This document shows, one piece after another, positions 24,031-26,246 of a stretch of DNA of 26,246 bases. The DNA lies in contig CAAGAB010000241.1 in the NCBI GenBank assembly GCA_900767685.1, positions 1-26,246 of the forward strand, in the 5' to 3' direction. The translations under genes were made by a program, and so were the position numbers. Origin of the DNA: an uncultured Coprococcus sp. (GTDB lineage Bacteria > Bacillota_A > Clostridia > Lachnospirales > Lachnospiraceae). Position 1 is the first letter of the stretch. Each line of letters opens with the position of its first letter. The notes below the pieces were generated by a model. The model saw only the letters and a list, made by a program, of their open reading frames with translations. It did no database searches and was not told the DNA's origin.

Positions 24031-24951
24031 ATGAGTAAAAGTTTTGATGATTTATTGGCAAAGGTTTCAAAGTGCAGCAGAAAGACTGTTTCAGTTGCAG
24101 TAGCACAGGATGCACCGATTCTCGAGGCTGTAAAGGCAGCAAAGGAGAAGGGAATAGCAGATGCAATTCTGGTTGGCGATGAAGCTAAGATAAGGGAGAT
24201 TGCTGAGCAGATAGGAATGGATCTTGAGGGTTATGAGATAATAAATGAGCCTGATGACATTGAGGCTTCACTTAAGGCAGTAAAGCTTGTCCATGACCAC
24301 AAGGCTGATATGTATATGAAGGGACTTCTTTCAACAAAGGATTTCCTTAAGAGCGTACTTAACAAGGAAGTTGGACTCAGAAATGGCAAGCCACTTTCAC
24401 ATGTGTGTGTGTTTGAGATACCTGGAATCGATAGACTGCTGTATCTCACAGATGTTGCATTCATGACATATCCTTCACTTGAGGAAAAGAAGTCGATCAT
24501 AGAGAACTCAGTAGAGGTTGCCCATGCTTGTGGAATACCTTGTCCAAAGGTTGCTCCACTCGCAGCGGTTGAGGTTGTAAATCCTAAGATGCCTGTAACT
24601 GTTGATGCAGCAGAGCTTACCAAGATGAACGAGAATGGAGAGATAACTGGTTGTATCGTTGATGGACCTCTCTCAATGGATCTTGCCATCGAGCCGGAGG
24701 CAGCAATCCACAAGGGTGCTACAGACAGAAAGATAGTAGGAGATGCAGATATCCTTCTGTTCCCGGATATTCATGCAGGTAACCTTGTATATAAGACACT
24801 TGTTCATACAACAAAATGTAAGAACGGATGTATCATCACAGGTACTGATGCACCTGTAATCCTTACATCAAGATCAGATACATTTGAGGTTAAACTTAAT
24901 TCAATAGCACTTGCAGCGGTTGTTGCTGAATCACTTAAGGCGAACAAATAA
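24031..24951 (+). CDS. ptb: Phosphate butyryltransferase
   Basis: 306 aa from the ATG at 24031, with GAGGTG at 24018-24023; the frame extends to a TTG at 24013 that lacks a ribosome binding site. It transfers butyryl from butyryl-CoA to phosphate, giving butyryl-phosphate for the kinase encoded next. The phosphate acetyl/butyryltransferase fold is supported by AILVGDEAKI, ADMYMKGLLSTKDFLKSVL, the long DGPLSMDLAI block and PDIHAGNLVYKTL. Length fits Ptb rather than Pta, and the butyrate kinase neighbour settles the assignment. Codon choice is strongly biased (CTT, ACA, GGA), as expected for a highly expressed fermentation gene. It is cytoplasmic. Confidence 0.95.
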   Translation: MSKSFDDLLAKVSKCSRKTVSVAVAQDAPILEAVKAAKEKGIADAILVGDEAKIREIAEQIGMDLEGYEIINEPDDIEASLKAVKLVHDHKADMYMKGLLSTKDFLKSVLNKEVGLRNGKPLSHVCVFEIPGIDRLLYLTDVAFMTYPSLEEKKSIIENSVEVAHACGIPCPKVAPLAAVEVVNPKMPVTVDAAELTKMNENGEITGCIVDGPLSMDLAIEPEAAIHKGATDRKIVGDADILLFPDIHAGNLVYKTLVHTTKCKNGCIITGTDAPVILTSRSDTFEVKLNSIALAAVVAESLKANK

Positions 24952-25022
24952 TTCCGGTGAAGTGTGAATGTGGATATTCGATATTTTACATTTGAGATAT
25001 TTGAAAATGGAGGTTTTAGAAA

Positions 25023-26090
25023 ATGTCATATAAGATTCTTATAATTAATCCAGGTTCAACATCAACAAAGATTGGTGTGTTTGAGGATGAGACGCTTTTG
25101 TTTGAGGAGACACTCAGACATACAACAGAGGAACTTGCAGGATTTAACATGATAGTTGACCAGAAGGATTTCAGAAAGAAGGTTATTCTTGACGTACTTG
25201 CTGAAAAGAATTTTGATATCAAGACACTTGATGTCTGTGTGGGACGTGGCGGAATGCTTAAGCCTATTCCAGGCGGAACATACGAAGTAAGTGATGATCT
25301 TCTTGAGGATCTGAAGATCGGTAAGCAGGGACAGCATGCATCAAATCTTGGAGGTATTCTTGCAAGAGAGATCGGAGATGAACTTGGTGTTCCTTCATAT
25401 ATAGTTGACCCTGTTGTTGTTGATGAGCTTATGCCTTCATCAAGACTTTCGGGTGTTCCGGAACTCCCAAGAGTAAGTGTGTTCCATGCGCTCAACCAGA
25501 AGGCTGTTGCCAAGAGATATGCAAAGGAAGTTGGTAAGAAGTACACAGATCTGAACCTGATCGTTGTACATATGGGTGGCGGTGTGTCAGTTGGCGCACA
25601 TGATCACGGCAAGGTTGTTGATGTGTACAATGCACTTGATGGCGATGGAGCATTCTCACCAGAGAGAGCTGGCGGAGTCCCTTCAGGAGCTCTTGTAAAG
25701 ATGTGCTTTTCAGGTGAGTATACACAGGCTGAGGTTATGAAAAAACTCGTTGGTAAGGGTGGATTCAACGCATATATTGGAAGTAACGATGCAAGAGATC
25801 TTGAGAAGCTTGTTAATGAGGGCGATGAGCATGCGAAGCTTGTTCAGGATGCATTCTATCAGCAGGTTGCAAAGGATATAGGAGGAATGGCAACAGTTCT
25901 CCGTGGCAAGGTAGATCAGATCATCCTTACAGGTGGTATTGCATATTCAAAGCATACATGTGAAGAACTTGAGAAGAGAGCAGGATTTATCGCACCATTT
26001 ACTGTATATGCCGGAGAGGATGAGCTTCTTGCACTTGCACAGGGTGCACTCAGAGTCATGAATGGCGAAGAGCAGCCGATGAAGTACTAA
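25023..26090 (+). CDS. buk: Butyrate kinase
   Basis: 355 aa, the normal length. It converts butyryl-phosphate and ADP to butyrate and ATP, the last energy-yielding step. The ASKHA-fold motifs are visible: the phosphate loop INPGSTSTK (residues 7-15), [13 protein letters not shown] in the middle, the [16 protein letters not shown] region and the C-terminal [15 protein letters not shown] at 25010-25014 precedes the ATG by 8 nt. It lies 71 nt after ptb with no terminator between, so both are expressed together. The same biased codon set as ptb is used. No clear terminator follows in the remaining sequence. Confidence 0.96.
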   Translation: MSYKILIINPGSTSTKIGVFEDETLLFEETLRHTTEELAGFNMIVDQKDFRKKVILDVLAEKNFDIKTLDVCVGRGGMLKPIPGGTYEVSDDLLEDLKIGKQGQHASNLGGILAREIGDELGVPSYIVDPVVVDELMPSSRLSGVPELPRVSVFHALNQKAVAKRYAKEVGKKYTDLNLIVVHMGGGVSVGAHDHGKVVDVYNALDGDGAFSPERAGGVPSGALVKMCFSGEYTQAEVMKKLVGKGGFNAYIGSNDARDLEKLVNEGDEHAKLVQDAFYQQVAKDIGGMATVLRGKVDQIILTGGIAYSKHTCEELEKRAGFIAPFTVYAGEDELLALAQGALRVMNGEEQPMKY

Positions 26091-26218
26091 AAAGAAGTAT
26101 TAAAATATTGAATGTTTTATAGCAGAAATTGCCATTATAAGTTTCCTGATATTGCTCATAATAGTAACAAGACGAAAGTCTTAAAAATTATTATCAATTT
26201 ATTTGGAGGTAAAGGGAA

Positions 26219-26246
26219 ATGGCAAGTTCAAACTCTAACAAGACAA
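26219..26246 (+). CDS. Start of a further gene, cut by the window edge
   Basis: An ATG with a good GGAGGT at 26205-26210 opens a frame reading MASSNSNKT up to the end of the window. The spacing and position, 128 nt after buk, make a real gene start likely. Nine codons are too few to name a product. Confidence 0.5.

Noticed and set aside
26169..26182. AAGAC-GAAA-GTCTT hairpin considered as the buk terminator
   Set aside because: The stem has only 5 bp and is followed by A residues, not a T tract.

Overview
The window looks like the chromosome of a butyrate-forming gut Firmicute of the Lachnospiraceae, most like Coprococcus. This inference rests on an adjacent phosphate butyryltransferase and butyrate kinase, a Y-family polymerase paired with a YolD-like protein, a LuxS/MTAN pair, a Cna_B/VaFE surface protein with an SPGTG sorting signal, and strong AGGAGG-type ribosome binding sites. 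Every gene I support reads on the + strand. I see no rRNA, tRNA, CRISPR array, insertion sequence or prophage.

Left part (1-5046): the 3' end of a molybdenum hydroxylase (xanthine dehydrogenase type) followed by an NCS2 purine permease, so purine uptake and oxidation sit together. Then comes a small hypothetical protein, a rho-independent terminator, a von Willebrand A (MIDAS) protein and an ADP-ribosylglycohydrolase.

Small-gene island (5109-5943): a good sigma-A promoter leads into a 58-aa basic/acidic peptide with a TTG start, then two paralogous small proteins that share the cluster CX3CX2CX2C and a YxxYIxG motif, and possibly a fourth short ORF. I do not recognise the family. This is the best candidate for something undescribed.

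DNA-damage-type cluster (5961-10661): a LexA/DinR-like palindrome next to a -10 box precedes a ROK-family protein, a MATE transporter, a Y-family DNA polymerase and a YolD-like protein. Gaps are only 21-31 nt, so they probably form one operon. A run of seven degenerate 16-18-nt repeats then leads into the start codon of a glycerophosphodiester phosphodiesterase gene.

Signalling and cell-surface part (11500-23928): a promoter overlapping the end of the phosphodiesterase gene drives a membrane EAL-domain protein whose reading frame is broken near base 11820. A MoxR - DUF58 - transglutaminase (TgpA-like) operon follows, then MTAN and luxS (activated methyl cycle and AI-2). After a terminator come a structured leader, a 47-aa ORF and a 1400-aa sortase-anchored adhesin.

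Right end (24031-26246): ptb and buk, the terminal butyrate-forming steps that yield ATP, then the first codons of another gene cut by the window edge. Intergenic gaps are all shorter than 300 bases.
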